Shown: piece after piece, positions 26,913 to 35,615 of the stretch
How positions within the stretch are numbered: the stretch's first letter is position 1
Layout: each line of letters starts with the position of its first letter
From: Streptomyces coelicoflavus
Lineage (GTDB): Bacteria > Actinomycetota > Actinomycetes > Streptomycetales > Streptomycetaceae
Length of the DNA stretch: 64,000 nt
Assembly: GCF_003112555.1 (NCBI RefSeq)
Contig: NZ_BEWB01000014.1
Coordinates: 248,001 to 312,000 of the forward strand
Direction of reading: 5' to 3'
Translations under genes and position numbers: made by a program
Notes under the pieces: model-generated
Told to the model about the DNA's origin: nothing
The model's database searches: none
Seen by the model: only the letters and a program-made list of their open reading frames with translations

Positions 26913-27854
26913 CTACGGCGTGCGGACCGCCTCGCTGCCGTACAGCTCCCTGGTGAACGCGGAGACGTCGGCGGTGCGATCGCCGCCGTCGAGGTTGTAC
27001 GTCAGATACACGCCGTACCCCTCGTCGACGGTGCGACGGGCGAGGTCGGCGACGGTGCTCCGTGACGTCCGGCCGATCTCGACGGCCGCCGGCGACAGCT
27101 GCGCCTTGGGCAGGGCGATGCCGGGGACCTGCCAGGTGCCGTAGTAGGGATTCCAGGCGTAGTCGAACTTGTCGGAGACGTCGACACCGCCGTACGACAG
27201 GCGGGACGCGGACGGGCCGATGTTGTAGAGGCTGATGATCTTGTCGGGCATGTTCGCGCGCAGTGCCGTCACCAGGTGCACGAACGAACTGTCGTTGGGC
27301 TGCGCGGTGCCGTTGTTGCCGTACTCGGCGTATTCGTCGTCGAAGTCGACGCCGTCGAGGCCGTACTTCGCCACGGCGTCCGAGAGCTGCTTCGCGAACG
27401 CCGAAGCCGCCTGCTGTGAGGGGAAGTTGGCGAACCCGGCGCCCTGGTGGTTGCCGAGCACCGAGAGGAGGACCTTGATGCCCTGTTGCTGCAACGGCCG
27501 TATCTGCGTGACAGCGTTGTCAAGGACGCGCTGCACATTCTCGTTGAAGTGCAGGTAGGCCGTCTTCGTGCCGGTGTCGTAGTTGATGTTCGCCGCGAAG
27601 ATCACGGCTACGTCGAAGGCGTTGCCGCCCCCGTCCGCCAGGGTGTACTTGCCGACGTTGAGCATGCTGTTGTTGTTCACCTCGACGTAGGCCACCGAGG
27701 TCGGCCCCTGCTTCACCGGGGCCGGGGCCGGGGCCGGAGCGGGTGAGGGGGTCGCTGACGCGCCGCTCGCGGCGGTGGAACCGAGGACGAGGGCCGCGGC
27801 GGCCGAGAGCGCGAGCGCAGCCGTCCGCACCCTTCTGCGAACCGGAGTGAACAT
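26913..27854 (-). CDS. Endo-beta-N-acetylglucosaminidase H (Endo H, GH18)
   Basis: The 313-residue precursor agrees with the classic Endo H of S. plicatus over its whole length as I remember that sequence: a 42-residue leader (MFTPVRRRVR, Ala-rich core, SPAPAP), mature start APAPVKQG, and the catalytic motif DGVDFDDEYAEY with D172 and E174 (mature D130, E132). It cleaves the chitobiose core of high-mannose and hybrid N-glycans outside the cell. I recall Ala at residue 215 in the reference; here it is Ser (NIGPSASRLS). A GGGAGA site precedes ATG 27854. No dedicated operon partners are seen. Confidence 0.96.
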   Translation of the reverse strand: MFTPVRRRVRTAALALSAAAALVLGSTAASGASATPSPAPAPAPAPVKQGPTSVAYVEVNNNSMLNVGKYTLADGGGNAFDVAVIFAANINYDTGTKTAYLHFNENVQRVLDNAVTQIRPLQQQGIKVLLSVLGNHQGAGFANFPSQQAASAFAKQLSDAVAKYGLDGVDFDDEYAEYGNNGTAQPNDSSFVHLVTALRANMPDKIISLYNIGPSASRLSYGGVDVSDKFDYAWNPYYGTWQVPGIALPKAQLSPAAVEIGRTSRSTVADLARRTVDEGYGVYLTYNLDGGDRTADVSAFTRELYGSEAVRTP

Positions 27855-28072
27855 GGCTGATGGTCTCCCAACGGGATGGTCGGCGCCCCGCCAGTCGGAA
27901 GCGCCGAGCGAGTGCTTCGAGTCTTCCGCCGCCGCGGGCGCGGCGGGGGGAGCGTGCCCGAACTCTTCACGGCTTCCACCCGCGGCCCGCTCCACCGTGC
28001 CTCCCCTGCCCGCCGGAAGGCGCTGTCAATCAGTCAATTCGCAGGCCTCTCGCGGCGCATGGGGGTGCCGCG

Positions 28073-28403
28073 TCAGCCCCGTCCGAGGGCGCAGAACTCG
28101 TTGCCCACGGGGTCGGCCAGGACCACCCCGGGCACGTCACCCTCACCCACGTCGGTCCGCGTCGCGCCGAGACGCCGAGCTCGAGGTGCACCCGGTACCT
28201 CACCGTCCCGGGGCCGGGGTCGGGGGCGCCGACGGGATCGACGCAGACGGCGGACGGGTGACGCCAGTCGAAGCCCACGGGTTCCAGGTCGGTGACGCCG
28301 GGCCCTCGCTCGGCACACGCCGGCCGAGCGCCTGTGCCCAGAACCGGCCGAGCGCCGCGTCGTCCCGCGCCTTGAAGTTCACCTGCACAGGTTCCAGCGT
28401 CAT
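28073..28403 (-). pseudogene. Broken VOC-family gene (two frame disruptions and an internal deletion)
   Basis: The gene opens normally with MTLEPVQVNFKARDDAALGR but loses frame near 28308, where one base appears missing between SEGP and GVTDLEP. The second frame carries GVTDLEPVGFDW and RYRVHLELG; then roughly twenty codons are absent and the frame shifts again before DVGEGDVPGVVLADPVGNEF. Put together, the three pieces make most of an actinobacterial VOC protein. No single frame codes a full product. Confidence 0.8.
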
Positions 28404-28594
28404 CCCGCACCCCGGGAGATGTCGTCCGCGCTCCCGGCGCACCGTCCGCGATTGGCTCGTCCCGTCGCCGCGGAAGTGGCCCACACAGGGGGAGCGTCAC
28501 GCGCGTACGGTCGAATTCACGGGGCGCGGCGTGCCCACCGGTCCGCCCGAGGGCACCGTACGTCCGACGACCACCGCATCCTTCGAGGACCCAC

Positions 28595-29569
28595 ATGCAA
28601 GCCATCACCGTCCATGACCGTGACGCGGGCGCCGACGGGCTGTCCCTCACGGAGCTGCCTCATCCCCACGCAGCCGAGAACGACGTCGTCGTGCGTGTGC
28701 ACGCCGCCGGTTTCACCCGCGGTGAACTCACCTGGCCCGGTACGTGGACGGACCGGGCCGGCCGCGACCGGACGCCGAGCGTCCCCGGCCACGAACTGTC
28801 GGGGGTGGTCGAGGAACTGGGGTACGGCACCACCGGCCTCACCGTCGGCCAGCGGGTGTTCGGCATGGCCGACTGGACGCGCAACGGATCGCTCGCCGAG
28901 TACACCGCCGTGGAGGCCCGCAACCTGGCACCCCTCCCCGCGGACGTCGACCACGTCGTGGCCGCCGCGTTGCCCGTCTCCGGGCTGACCGCGTGGCAGG
29001 GCCTGTTCGAGCACGGGCGGCTCACCACGGGACAGACCGTCGTGATCCACGGCGCCGCGGGAAGCGTCGGGTCGGTCGCGGTGCAACTCGCACGCGAGGC
29101 GGGCGCGCGGGTGATCGCCACCGGCCGTTCCGCCGACCGGGACACCTGTCTCGGTCTCGGGGCCGAGGTCTTCCTGGATCTCGAGTCCGAGCGGCTGGAG
29201 GCCGTGGGACAGGCCGACGTCGTCTTCGACGTGATCGGCGGTGAGGTCCTCCGTCGCTCGACCGCGCTCGTACGGGACGGCGGCACCCTCGTCACCATCG
29301 CCGAGCCGCCCGAGGCCAAGCCGGAGAACGGCCGGGCGGTCTTCTTCGTGGTCGAACCCGACCGGGACGGCCTCACCGCCCTGATGCGGCGGGTCAGGGA
29401 CGGGCGGCTCAGGCCGGCCGTCGGGGAGGTGCGCCCGCTCGCCGAAGCGCCCGCGGCGTTCGCGCCCGGCCGCGGCAGGCGCGGCAGGACGATCGTGCGG
29501 GTCGTGCCACCGCACTCGGAGCCAGTCGGACCACAGGGGCAGGGCACAGCGTCGTCGAGCGCGCCCTGA
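28595..29569 (+). CDS. Zinc-independent MDR-type NADPH:quinone/alkene oxidoreductase
   Basis: The 324-residue protein is a medium-chain reductase: GroES-like N-terminal part (VVVRVHAAGFTRGELTW, PGHELSGVVEELG), then Rossmann motif GQTVVIHGAAGSVGSVAVQLAREAG. The structural and catalytic zinc ligands of alcohol dehydrogenases are missing, as in quinone oxidoreductases. It should reduce quinones or enones with NADPH. ATG 28595 has GAGGA upstream. It faces the SufR-like regulator gene convergently. Confidence 0.88.
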   Translation: MQAITVHDRDAGADGLSLTELPHPHAAENDVVVRVHAAGFTRGELTWPGTWTDRAGRDRTPSVPGHELSGVVEELGYGTTGLTVGQRVFGMADWTRNGSLAEYTAVEARNLAPLPADVDHVVAAALPVSGLTAWQGLFEHGRLTTGQTVVIHGAAGSVGSVAVQLAREAGARVIATGRSADRDTCLGLGAEVFLDLESERLEAVGQADVVFDVIGGEVLRRSTALVRDGGTLVTIAEPPEAKPENGRAVFFVVEPDRDGLTALMRRVRDGRLRPAVGEVRPLAEAPAAFAPGRGRRGRTIVRVVPPHSEPVGPQGQGTASSSAP

Positions 29570-29683
29570 CGAGACAGGGGAGTGGGACCGGCTCGCACCC
29601 CGGGCGGGACCGGGCCGACGGATCCGGTGAAGCCCACCGGGCGCGCACGACCCACTGACGGGCCGGGTCCACGAGCGCGACGC

Positions 29684-30409
29684 TCAGTTTTCTTCGGCGG
29701 GCTTCCCGCTCCCGGCGCGCAGCCCACCCGAGCCGGGAGCCCCGCCGGCCGGCCCGGGTGGGTCGACGACCACGCAGCAGTGGCCGGGGCGGGGTGCCAG
29801 CACCGCGCGCCCGGCCGGTTGTCCGCCTGCCTCGAGCAGGCCCCGCACCAGATGCAGATTCAGCCAGCACACCAGCTCGGTGTGTTCCCGGGCGAGCCGG
29901 TGGAAGGGGCAGTTGCGCAGGTCGACGCCCCCTTCGGCGGTCGTCGCCGGTTCGTAGCCGCAACCCCGCAGGGCCGACGTGAGATCCTCGCCGCCGGCCG
30001 ACCGGCCCGCCGCGTGCGCGGCCGCGGCCACCGCCTCCCGTACCGTCCCGGAGTCGTCGGCGGCGACGGCCTCGGCCAGCACCCCGGCCAGCAGACCGTA
30101 GTCGCGGGGCGGCACGCTGACGGACAACTCCTCGTCGGTGCGTGCGTAGCGCTTCGCCGGGCGGCCCGCGCCGGGTCCGCCGCGTCCGGCGGCACGCGCG
30201 TAGCTGGTCGTCAGCAGGCCCGCGTCGGCCAGTTTGTCCAGGTGATAGGCCGCCAGGGTGCGGCTGATCCCGGCCGCCCCCGCGGCCTCCTCGCGGCCCA
30301 CGGGCTCGTCGCGGGTCCGCACGTAGTCGTACAGCCGACGCCGCACCGCGTCGTCCAGGCTGCTCAGGTCGCTGATGGCGTCCCTGTCACGGTTCTCGTT
30401 CGTACCCAC
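29684..30409 (-). CDS. SufR-like (COG2345) winged-helix regulator with conserved cysteines
   Basis: From GTG 30409 the 241-residue protein has an ArsR/DeoR-type winged helix (DDAVRRRLYDYVRTRDEPVGREEAAGAAGISRTLAAYHLDKLADAGLL). The C-terminal half shows GCGYEP, NCPFHRLAREHTELVCWLN (Cys-X13-Cys, the spacing of SufR) and a final CC. SufR proteins hold an Fe-S cluster through such cysteines, so a redox or Fe-S sensing role is plausible. No clear ribosome site precedes the GTG, so it may be leaderless. It is divergent from the DoxX-like gene at 30503. Confidence 0.82.
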   Translation of the reverse strand: MGTNENRDRDAISDLSSLDDAVRRRLYDYVRTRDEPVGREEAAGAAGISRTLAAYHLDKLADAGLLTTSYARAAGRGGPGAGRPAKRYARTDEELSVSVPPRDYGLLAGVLAEAVAADDSGTVREAVAAAAHAAGRSAGGEDLTSALRGCGYEPATTAEGGVDLRNCPFHRLAREHTELVCWLNLHLVRGLLEAGGQPAGRAVLAPRPGHCCVVVDPPGPAGGAPGSGGLRAGSGKPAEEN

Positions 30410-30471
30410 ACCGTCAATGTAACACCAATGAGATTTGACAAACGTCGCCGGACGTGGCCAGCCTGTAAAAA

Positions 30472-30486
30472 CAACAAACCTTGTTG
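30472..30486. promoter_or_regulatory. Palindromic operator in the DoxX-like gene leader
   Basis: CAACAA-ACC-TTGTTG is a perfect 15-base inverted repeat directly upstream of the AAGGAGG ribosome site of the gene at 30503. An overlapping CCTTGT-TGAT-ACAAGG hairpin reaches that site. It is the obvious binding place for the divergent SufR-like regulator. A TTGACA hexamer lies at 30435-30440. Confidence 0.6.
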
Positions 30487-30502
30487 ATACAAGGAGGCTG
30501 TC

Positions 30503-30979
30503 ATGGCTGCTCCTGCTCACGTCCCCGCGCACACCCCGTCCCTCGCAACGGGGCGGCGGCGCGCCCTGGACGAACCCGCCTACGGCGCGTACTGGCTGCT
30601 GCGCGCCGGGTACGTCGTGCTGCCGATCTGGATGGGCATCGACAAGTTCGTCAACGCCCTCACCGACTGGCCGTCCTATCTCGCGCCGTGGATCGTCGAC
30701 GTGCTGCCGTTCTCCGCGCAGACCGCGATGTACGTCGTCGGCGCGATCGAGATCGTCGCCGGTGTCGCGGTGGCCATCAAGCCCCGGTACGCCGCCTACG
30801 TCGTCGCTCTCTGGCTCACCGGCATCATCGTCAACCTGCTGACCTACTCCGGGTTCTACGACGTCGCGCTGCGCGACTTCGGACTGCTCCTGGGCGCGCT
30901 CGCCCTGGCTCGGCTCGCCGCCACCTACGACCCCGCCCGGTCCATCCGCCCCGGCGGCAGGGGCGCCCGTACGCGCTGA
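30503..30979 (+). CDS. DoxX-like small membrane protein
   Basis: ATG 30503 follows AAGGAGG. The 158 residues contain four hydrophobic segments: LLRAGYVVLPIWMGIDKF, AMYVVGAIEIVAGVAVAI, YAAYVVALWLTGIIVNLL and FGLLLGALALARLAA. The fold fits DoxX/DoxD-type proteins that link quinones, thiols or oxidative stress. Its divergent Cys-rich regulator fits a redox role. folE follows 105 bases downstream and may be co-transcribed. Confidence 0.8.
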   Translation: MAAPAHVPAHTPSLATGRRRALDEPAYGAYWLLRAGYVVLPIWMGIDKFVNALTDWPSYLAPWIVDVLPFSAQTAMYVVGAIEIVAGVAVAIKPRYAAYVVALWLTGIIVNLLTYSGFYDVALRDFGLLLGALALARLAATYDPARSIRPGGRGARTR

Positions 30980-31084
30980 CGACACCCGTCCGCCGGCCCC
31001 GCCCGGGGCCGGCCACCACGGCGGGGCCCGCACGGAATCCCGCCGGCCGCCCCGCTCCGACCCGCTCACGAGGAGGACGAGGGG

Positions 31085-31681
31085 ATGACTGCCACAGTCC
31101 CACTACAGGTGGTCGAGGACGTCACCGAACCCGATCTGGAAGCCGCAGAGCGCGCTGCGCGGGAATTCCTGGCGGCACTCGGGATCATGGTGGACAGCGA
31201 GGGGACCAGGGAAACCCCGGCACGGATGGCCCGCGGCTACGCCGAACTCCTCACCGCGCGGCCCTTCCAAATGACCACGTTCCCCAACGACGAGGGGTAC
31301 GACGAACTCGTCCTCGCGCGCGACATTCCCGTGCGCTCGGTCTGCCAGCACCACATGCTGCCCTTCGTGGGAAAGGCGCACGTCGGCTACCTGCCCGGCA
31401 CACGCATCCTCGGACTGTCGAAGCTGGCCCGGGTGGTGGAGCACTTCGCCTGCCGGCCCCAGGTGCAGGAACGGCTGACCAAGCAGACCGCGGACTGGCT
31501 GGCCGAACAGCTCCAGCCCCGGGGCGTGGGAGTCGTCGTCGAGGCCGAACACACCTGCATGACCCTGCGCGGCGTGCAGGCCACCGGATCGAGAACCGTC
31601 ACCTCCACCATGCTCGGGGTCCTGCGCGACGATGCGGCGTCCCGGCACGAGTTCCTCGCGCTCACCGGCGTCCAGCGGTAG
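31085..31681 (+). CDS. folE: GTP cyclohydrolase I
   Basis: The 198-residue enzyme converts GTP to 7,8-dihydroneopterin triphosphate, the first step to folates and pterins. The zinc ligands are in place: C87 and H90 within RSVCQHHMLPF and C158 in EAEHTCMTLRGVQ. GTRILGLSKLARVVEHFA is the usual core helix. Streptomycetes keep a folE with the other folate genes; this copy stands beside DoxX and a reductase remnant instead, so it is probably a paralogue for a stress or secondary pathway. Three ACCCGC hexamers follow the stop (31691-31708). Confidence 0.93.
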   Translation: MTATVPLQVVEDVTEPDLEAAERAAREFLAALGIMVDSEGTRETPARMARGYAELLTARPFQMTTFPNDEGYDELVLARDIPVRSVCQHHMLPFVGKAHVGYLPGTRILGLSKLARVVEHFACRPQVQERLTKQTADWLAEQLQPRGVGVVVEAEHTCMTLRGVQATGSRTVTSTMLGVLRDDAASRHEFLALTGVQR

Positions 31682-31731
31682 CAGGGCGGCACCCGCACCC
31701 GCACCCGCACCCCATCGTCTCGGAGTCCCTC

Positions 31732-31944
31732 ATGACCACATCACCGCGTCCGCCCCGGCGGATCCTGATCGTCGGCGCCGGCCTGGCCGGTGCGTCGGCC
31801 GCCGCCGGCCTGCGTAAACAGGGATTCGACGGAGACGTCACCCTGTTCGGGCGGGAAAGCCACGCCCACTACGAACTGCCCTCACGCGACCGGACAGACC
31901 GCCCCGGCCCGGGCCGCGTCGTTGACGACGCCGGCGACACGTAA
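31732..31944 (+). pseudogene. N-terminal remnant of a ferredoxin-reductase-type FAD oxidoreductase
   Basis: The frame ATG 31732 to TAA 31944 encodes 70 residues that begin like a rubredoxin/ferredoxin reductase: RRILIVGAGLAGASAAAGLR, KQGFDGDVTLFGRESHAHYELP. Family members continue for another 330 residues with LSK and NAD-binding segments, but here the text turns into low-complexity DRTDRPGPGRVVDDAG and stops. The rest is not found before manD at 32011, so it looks like a deletion remnant. Confidence 0.75.
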
Positions 31945-32010
31945 AAGGGTGGGCGTGGCCGGCGCCCCGCCGCCCGACCGCCGATTCCGAGACCCGAGGA
32001 CGCACCCACC

Positions 32011-33252
32011 GTGAAGATCACCGCAGCCGACGTCGTCGTCACCAGCCCGGGCCGCAACTTCGTCACCCTGCGCATCACCACCGAGGACGGGCTCACCGGC
32101 CTCGGGGACGCCACCCTCAACGGGCGTGAACTGGCCGTCGAGGCCTACCTGCGCGAACACGTGGCCCCGCTGCTGCTCGGACGGGATGCCCACGCCGTCG
32201 AGGACACCTGGCAGTACCTGTACCGGGGCGCGTACTGGCGCCGGGGCCCGGTCACGATGGCGGCCGTGGCGGCCGTGGACACCGCCCTGTGGGACATCAA
32301 GGGCAAGGCCGCCGGCCTGCCGGTGTACCAGCTCCTCGGCGGTGCCTGCCGCACGGGCGCGCTGGCCTACGGCCACGCCTCCGGCCGGGACATACCCGAA
32401 CTGCTCGACTCGGTGCGCGCGCACCTGGCCGACGGGTTCCGCGCCGTCCGGATCCAGAGCGGCATCCCCGGCCTCGACTCCGTGTACGGTGTCGCCGCCT
32501 CCGCCGCCGGAGAGGGCGAGCGCTACGACTACGAGCCCGCCCGGCGTACCCGCACCGCTCACCCCCGGCCCACCGAGGAGACCTGGGACACCCGCGCCTA
32601 CCTGCGCCACATGCCCACGGTGTTCGAAGCCGTACGGCACACCTTCGGCCCCGAGCTGCCGCTGCTGCACGACGGACACCACCGCATGACGCTCATCCAG
32701 GCCGCGCGGCTCGGCAAGGACCTCGAGCCCTACGACCTCTTCTGGCTGGAGGACGCGACACCCGGCGAGGACCAGAGGGCACTGCGGCTGATCCGGGAGC
32801 ACACCACCACCCCGCTGGCCATCGGGGAGGTCTTCAACTCCGTCCACGACTACACCACGCTGCTCCAGGAGCGGCTGATCGACTACGTCCGCTCCGCGGT
32901 GACCCACACCGGCGGCATCACCGCCGTACGCAAACTCCTCGACCTGGCCGCCGTGTACGGCGCCAAGTCCGGCATGCACGGTCCGACCGACATCTCACCC
33001 GTGGGCATGGCGGCCGCCCTCCACCTCGACCTCGCCGTGCACAACTTCGGCATCCAGGAGTACATGCGCCACGCCCCGGAGACCCTCGAGGTGTTCCGGA
33101 CCTCCTACCGTTTCGAGGACGGCCTCCTGCACCCCGGCGACGCCCCCGGCCTCGGGGTCGAACTCGACGACGCGGCCGCGTCCCGCTTCCCCTACGAGCC
33201 CGCCTACCTGCCCGTCAACCGGCTCCGCGACGGTACCGTCCACGACTGGTGA
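32011..33252 (+). CDS. manD: D-mannonate dehydratase-type enolase-superfamily enzyme
   Basis: GTG 32011 (GAGGA at 31996) gives 413 residues, the usual ManD length. Diagnostic blocks are ITAADVVVTSPGRNFVTLRI, LGDATLNGRELAVEAYL, YRGAYWRRGPVTMAAVAAVD and IQEYMRHAPET near the end. Metal ligands lie in LLHDGHH, WLEDATP and AIGEVF. The family dehydrates D-mannonate or D-gluconate to 2-keto-3-deoxygluconate; some members have low activity and other roles (RspA). No uronate isomerase or KDG kinase gene is adjacent. Confidence 0.88.
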   Translation: MKITAADVVVTSPGRNFVTLRITTEDGLTGLGDATLNGRELAVEAYLREHVAPLLLGRDAHAVEDTWQYLYRGAYWRRGPVTMAAVAAVDTALWDIKGKAAGLPVYQLLGGACRTGALAYGHASGRDIPELLDSVRAHLADGFRAVRIQSGIPGLDSVYGVAASAAGEGERYDYEPARRTRTAHPRPTEETWDTRAYLRHMPTVFEAVRHTFGPELPLLHDGHHRMTLIQAARLGKDLEPYDLFWLEDATPGEDQRALRLIREHTTTPLAIGEVFNSVHDYTTLLQERLIDYVRSAVTHTGGITAVRKLLDLAAVYGAKSGMHGPTDISPVGMAAALHLDLAVHNFGIQEYMRHAPETLEVFRTSYRFEDGLLHPGDAPGLGVELDDAAASRFPYEPAYLPVNRLRDGTVHDW

Positions 33253-33258
33253 GGCACG

Positions 33259-33288
33259 GGCCCGGGCGGGCGCGGCGGCGCCCGGGCC
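33259..33288 (+). terminator. Hairpin after manD
   Basis: GGCCCGGGCG (33259-33268) and CGCCCGGGCC (33279-33288) form perfect 10-base arms around a 10-base loop, seven bases after the manD stop. Confidence 0.6.
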
Positions 33289-33367
33289 GGGCCCCGGAGC
33301 GCCGCGGGCCCCCGGCGGGCGTGGCAGAGTGGGGACGTCCCGTCGTCCCCCGGAAAGCCCCCGTCGC

Positions 33368-34030
33368 ATGCGTCTCCTGCTCATCAGGCACGGCCAGACC
33401 CCGTCCAACCTCAAACACCTCCTGGACACCGCGGAGCCCGGCCCGGGGCTGACCTCCCTCGGCCAGGAACAGGCCGCGGCGCTGCCCGAGGCACTGGCCT
33501 CGGAGGAGATCGACGCGCTGTACGCGTCGACGCTCGTACGCACGCAGCTGACCGCCGCCCCCCTGGCCGCCGCGACCGGACTGGAGGTCCGGGTCCGGGC
33601 CGGTGTCCGGGAACTGACCGCCGGTGACCTGGAGATGCGCGGCGACGACGAGGCGGCACGCCTGTACATGCACACCGCCTTCGCCTGGTCGGCGGGGGAC
33701 GTGGGGCTCCGTATGCCCGGAGGCGAGAACGGGGCGGAGGCACTGGCCCGGTTCGACGCCGTCGTCGCCGAGGCCCACGGGGACGGCGCCCGGACGGCGG
33801 CGGTGGTCAGCCACGGTGCCGCGATCCGCATGTGGGTCGCGGCGCGGGCGGACAACGTGGACATCACCTACGCCGCGCAGCACCCCCTGGCGAACACGGG
33901 CATCGTCATCCTCACCGGTTCGCCCGGCCGGGGCTGGCGGGCACTGCTCTGGGAGGGCAGCTCCCTGGGCCCCCTGCCCCACACACCCGGCCCGGACGAC
34001 CCCACCGGCTCCGCCATGCCCACCCCCTGA
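33368..34030 (+). CDS. Histidine phosphatase (phosphoglycerate-mutase-like) family protein
   Basis: The 220-residue protein begins MRLLLIRHGQTPSN with the phospho-acceptor His in RHG, followed by the second arginine region ASTLVRTQLTAAPLAA, a catalytic Glu region (GVRELTAGDLEM) and the second His in VVSHGAAIRMW. It is a cytosolic phosphatase or mutase of unknown substrate. A Pro/Gly-rich tail ends the protein. It stands between manD and a PIG-L gene on the same strand. Confidence 0.88.
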   Translation: MRLLLIRHGQTPSNLKHLLDTAEPGPGLTSLGQEQAAALPEALASEEIDALYASTLVRTQLTAAPLAAATGLEVRVRAGVRELTAGDLEMRGDDEAARLYMHTAFAWSAGDVGLRMPGGENGAEALARFDAVVAEAHGDGARTAAVVSHGAAIRMWVAARADNVDITYAAQHPLANTGIVILTGSPGRGWRALLWEGSSLGPLPHTPGPDDPTGSAMPTP

Positions 34031-34136
34031 CACACGCTCGCCACCGTCGGGAACAGCGGGGCCCGGCCGCGCTGTTGCACAGGCGAACGACCGCCGTACT
34101 TGGATCGAGACGTATGTCTGCAGGAGGAACATTCTT

Positions 34137-34970
34137 ATGACGGACCGACCTTTGACGCTCATGGCCGTGCACGCCCATCCCGACGACGAGGCCACCGGAA
34201 CGGGCGGTGTCCTGGCGCGTTACGCGGCGGAGGGCGTCCGTACGGTGCTCGTGACGTGTACCGACGGCGGGTGCGGCGACGGGCCGGGGGGAGTCAAACC
34301 GGGCGACCCGGGACACGATCCGGCGGCCGTCGCCGTGATGCGCCGACAGGAGCTCCGGGCGAGCTGTGACGTCCTGAAGATCAGCGACCTCGAGATGCTG
34401 GACTACGCCGACTCCGGAATGGCGGGCTGGCCCAGCAACGACGCCCCCGGCTCCTTCTGGCGGACCCCGGTGGAGAAGGGCGCCGCACGACTGGCGGAAC
34501 TCATGCTGCACTACCGGCCCGACGTGGTCGTCACCTACGACGAGAACGGCTTCTACGGCCATCCCGACCACATCCAGGCCCACCGCATCACGATGGCGGC
34601 ACTGGACATGACCGAGCTGACGCCGAAGGTGTACTGGACGACGGCGCCCCGCTCGATGATGGGGCGTTTCGGCGAGATCATGCGCGAGTTCAACGAGGAC
34701 CTGCCGGAGCCGGACCCCGCCGAGGCCGCCGCCATGGCCGAGATCGGGCTGCCCGACGACGAGATCACCACTTGGGTCGACACCACCGCGTTCAGCGGTC
34801 AGAAGTTCGACGCGCTGGCCGCGCACGCGAGCCAGGGCGAGAACATCTTCTTCCTGAGGATGGGCAAGGAGAGGTTCGGCGAGCTGATGGGCATGGAGAC
34901 CTTCGTACGCGTCCGGGACACCACCGGCGCGGCCCTGCCGGAGAACGACCTCTTCGCCGGACTGCGCTGA
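34137..34970 (+). CDS. PIG-L family deacetylase, Mca/MshB-like
   Basis: ATG 34137 follows GGAGGA at 34122-34127. The 277 residues start with the zinc-binding motif AHPDDE (residues 13-18), continue with TCTDGGCGD, and have the third zinc ligand in GFYGHPDHIQAH. These are the LmbE/PIG-L signatures of zinc amidases that act on GlcNAc-inositol or mycothiol conjugates. The length lies close to Mca, the mycothiol S-conjugate amidase, but typical streptomycetes carry the true mca and mshB elsewhere, so this may be an extra paralogue. Confidence 0.85.
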   Translation: MTDRPLTLMAVHAHPDDEATGTGGVLARYAAEGVRTVLVTCTDGGCGDGPGGVKPGDPGHDPAAVAVMRRQELRASCDVLKISDLEMLDYADSGMAGWPSNDAPGSFWRTPVEKGAARLAELMLHYRPDVVVTYDENGFYGHPDHIQAHRITMAALDMTELTPKVYWTTAPRSMMGRFGEIMREFNEDLPEPDPAEAAAMAEIGLPDDEITTWVDTTAFSGQKFDALAAHASQGENIFFLRMGKERFGELMGMETFVRVRDTTGAALPENDLFAGLR

Positions 34971-35010
34971 TCCCCGGCCGACGGTGTTCCGGGACTGCTA
35001 GCCTGCCCGC

Positions 35011-35550
35011 ATGTCGGACCTGGGACCCGTCGCCTGGCCGCCCGAGCCGATCAGGACCGGGAGACTCGTGCTCCGCGAGTCCGAGGCCCGGGACCGAGCG
35101 GTGTTCGTCGAGCTGCTGGCGTCGCCGCAGGTGCACACCTACCTCGGCGGCCCCCGCCCGCGTGCCGAACTCGAGCGTGAGATGCCCGGGCTGCCGGGGA
35201 GGTGGCCCGGGTGCTTCGTCGTCGAGGCCGACGGGGCGATGGTCGGCGAGGTCCTGCTCAGGAGGCCGACGGAGCACCAACGCCCCGCTGCCGTGGGGCT
35301 GGTGGATCTCGGCTACCTGTTCCTGCCGCGGGTGTGGGGACTCGGGTATGCCGCCGAGGCGTGCGTGGCGGCACTCGACTGGCTCGACGGTGTCCTTCCC
35401 GGCGAGCCGGTGGTCCTCACCACCCAGACCGCCAACGTCCGCTCGATGCGCCTCGCCGCGAAGCTGGGGTTCACCGAGGTCGAGCGGTTTCGGGCCTGGG
35501 ACGCCGAGCAGTGGCTCGGCCTGCGGCCCCCGGCCGCACCGCCCGCCTGA
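35011..35550 (+). CDS. GNAT-family N-acetyltransferase (RimJ/RimL type)
   Basis: The 179-residue protein has the ribosomal-protein-acetyltransferase pattern: IRTGRLVLRESEARDRAVFVELL, then LGYLFLPRVWGLGYAAEACVAALDWL with the acetyl-CoA pyrophosphate loop, and VRSMRLAAKLGFTEVERFRAWD. Such enzymes acetylate N-termini or small amines. It begins 40 bases after the PIG-L gene and may be co-transcribed. Confidence 0.85.
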   Translation: MSDLGPVAWPPEPIRTGRLVLRESEARDRAVFVELLASPQVHTYLGGPRPRAELEREMPGLPGRWPGCFVVEADGAMVGEVLLRRPTEHQRPAAVGLVDLGYLFLPRVWGLGYAAEACVAALDWLDGVLPGEPVVLTTQTANVRSMRLAAKLGFTEVERFRAWDAEQWLGLRPPAAPPA

Positions 35551-35615
35551 CCCAATGCCGCCAGGGCACGCGGCACTTGGCCCAAAACCGCGCATCTCTG
35601 TGTGAAGCTTTGCCC

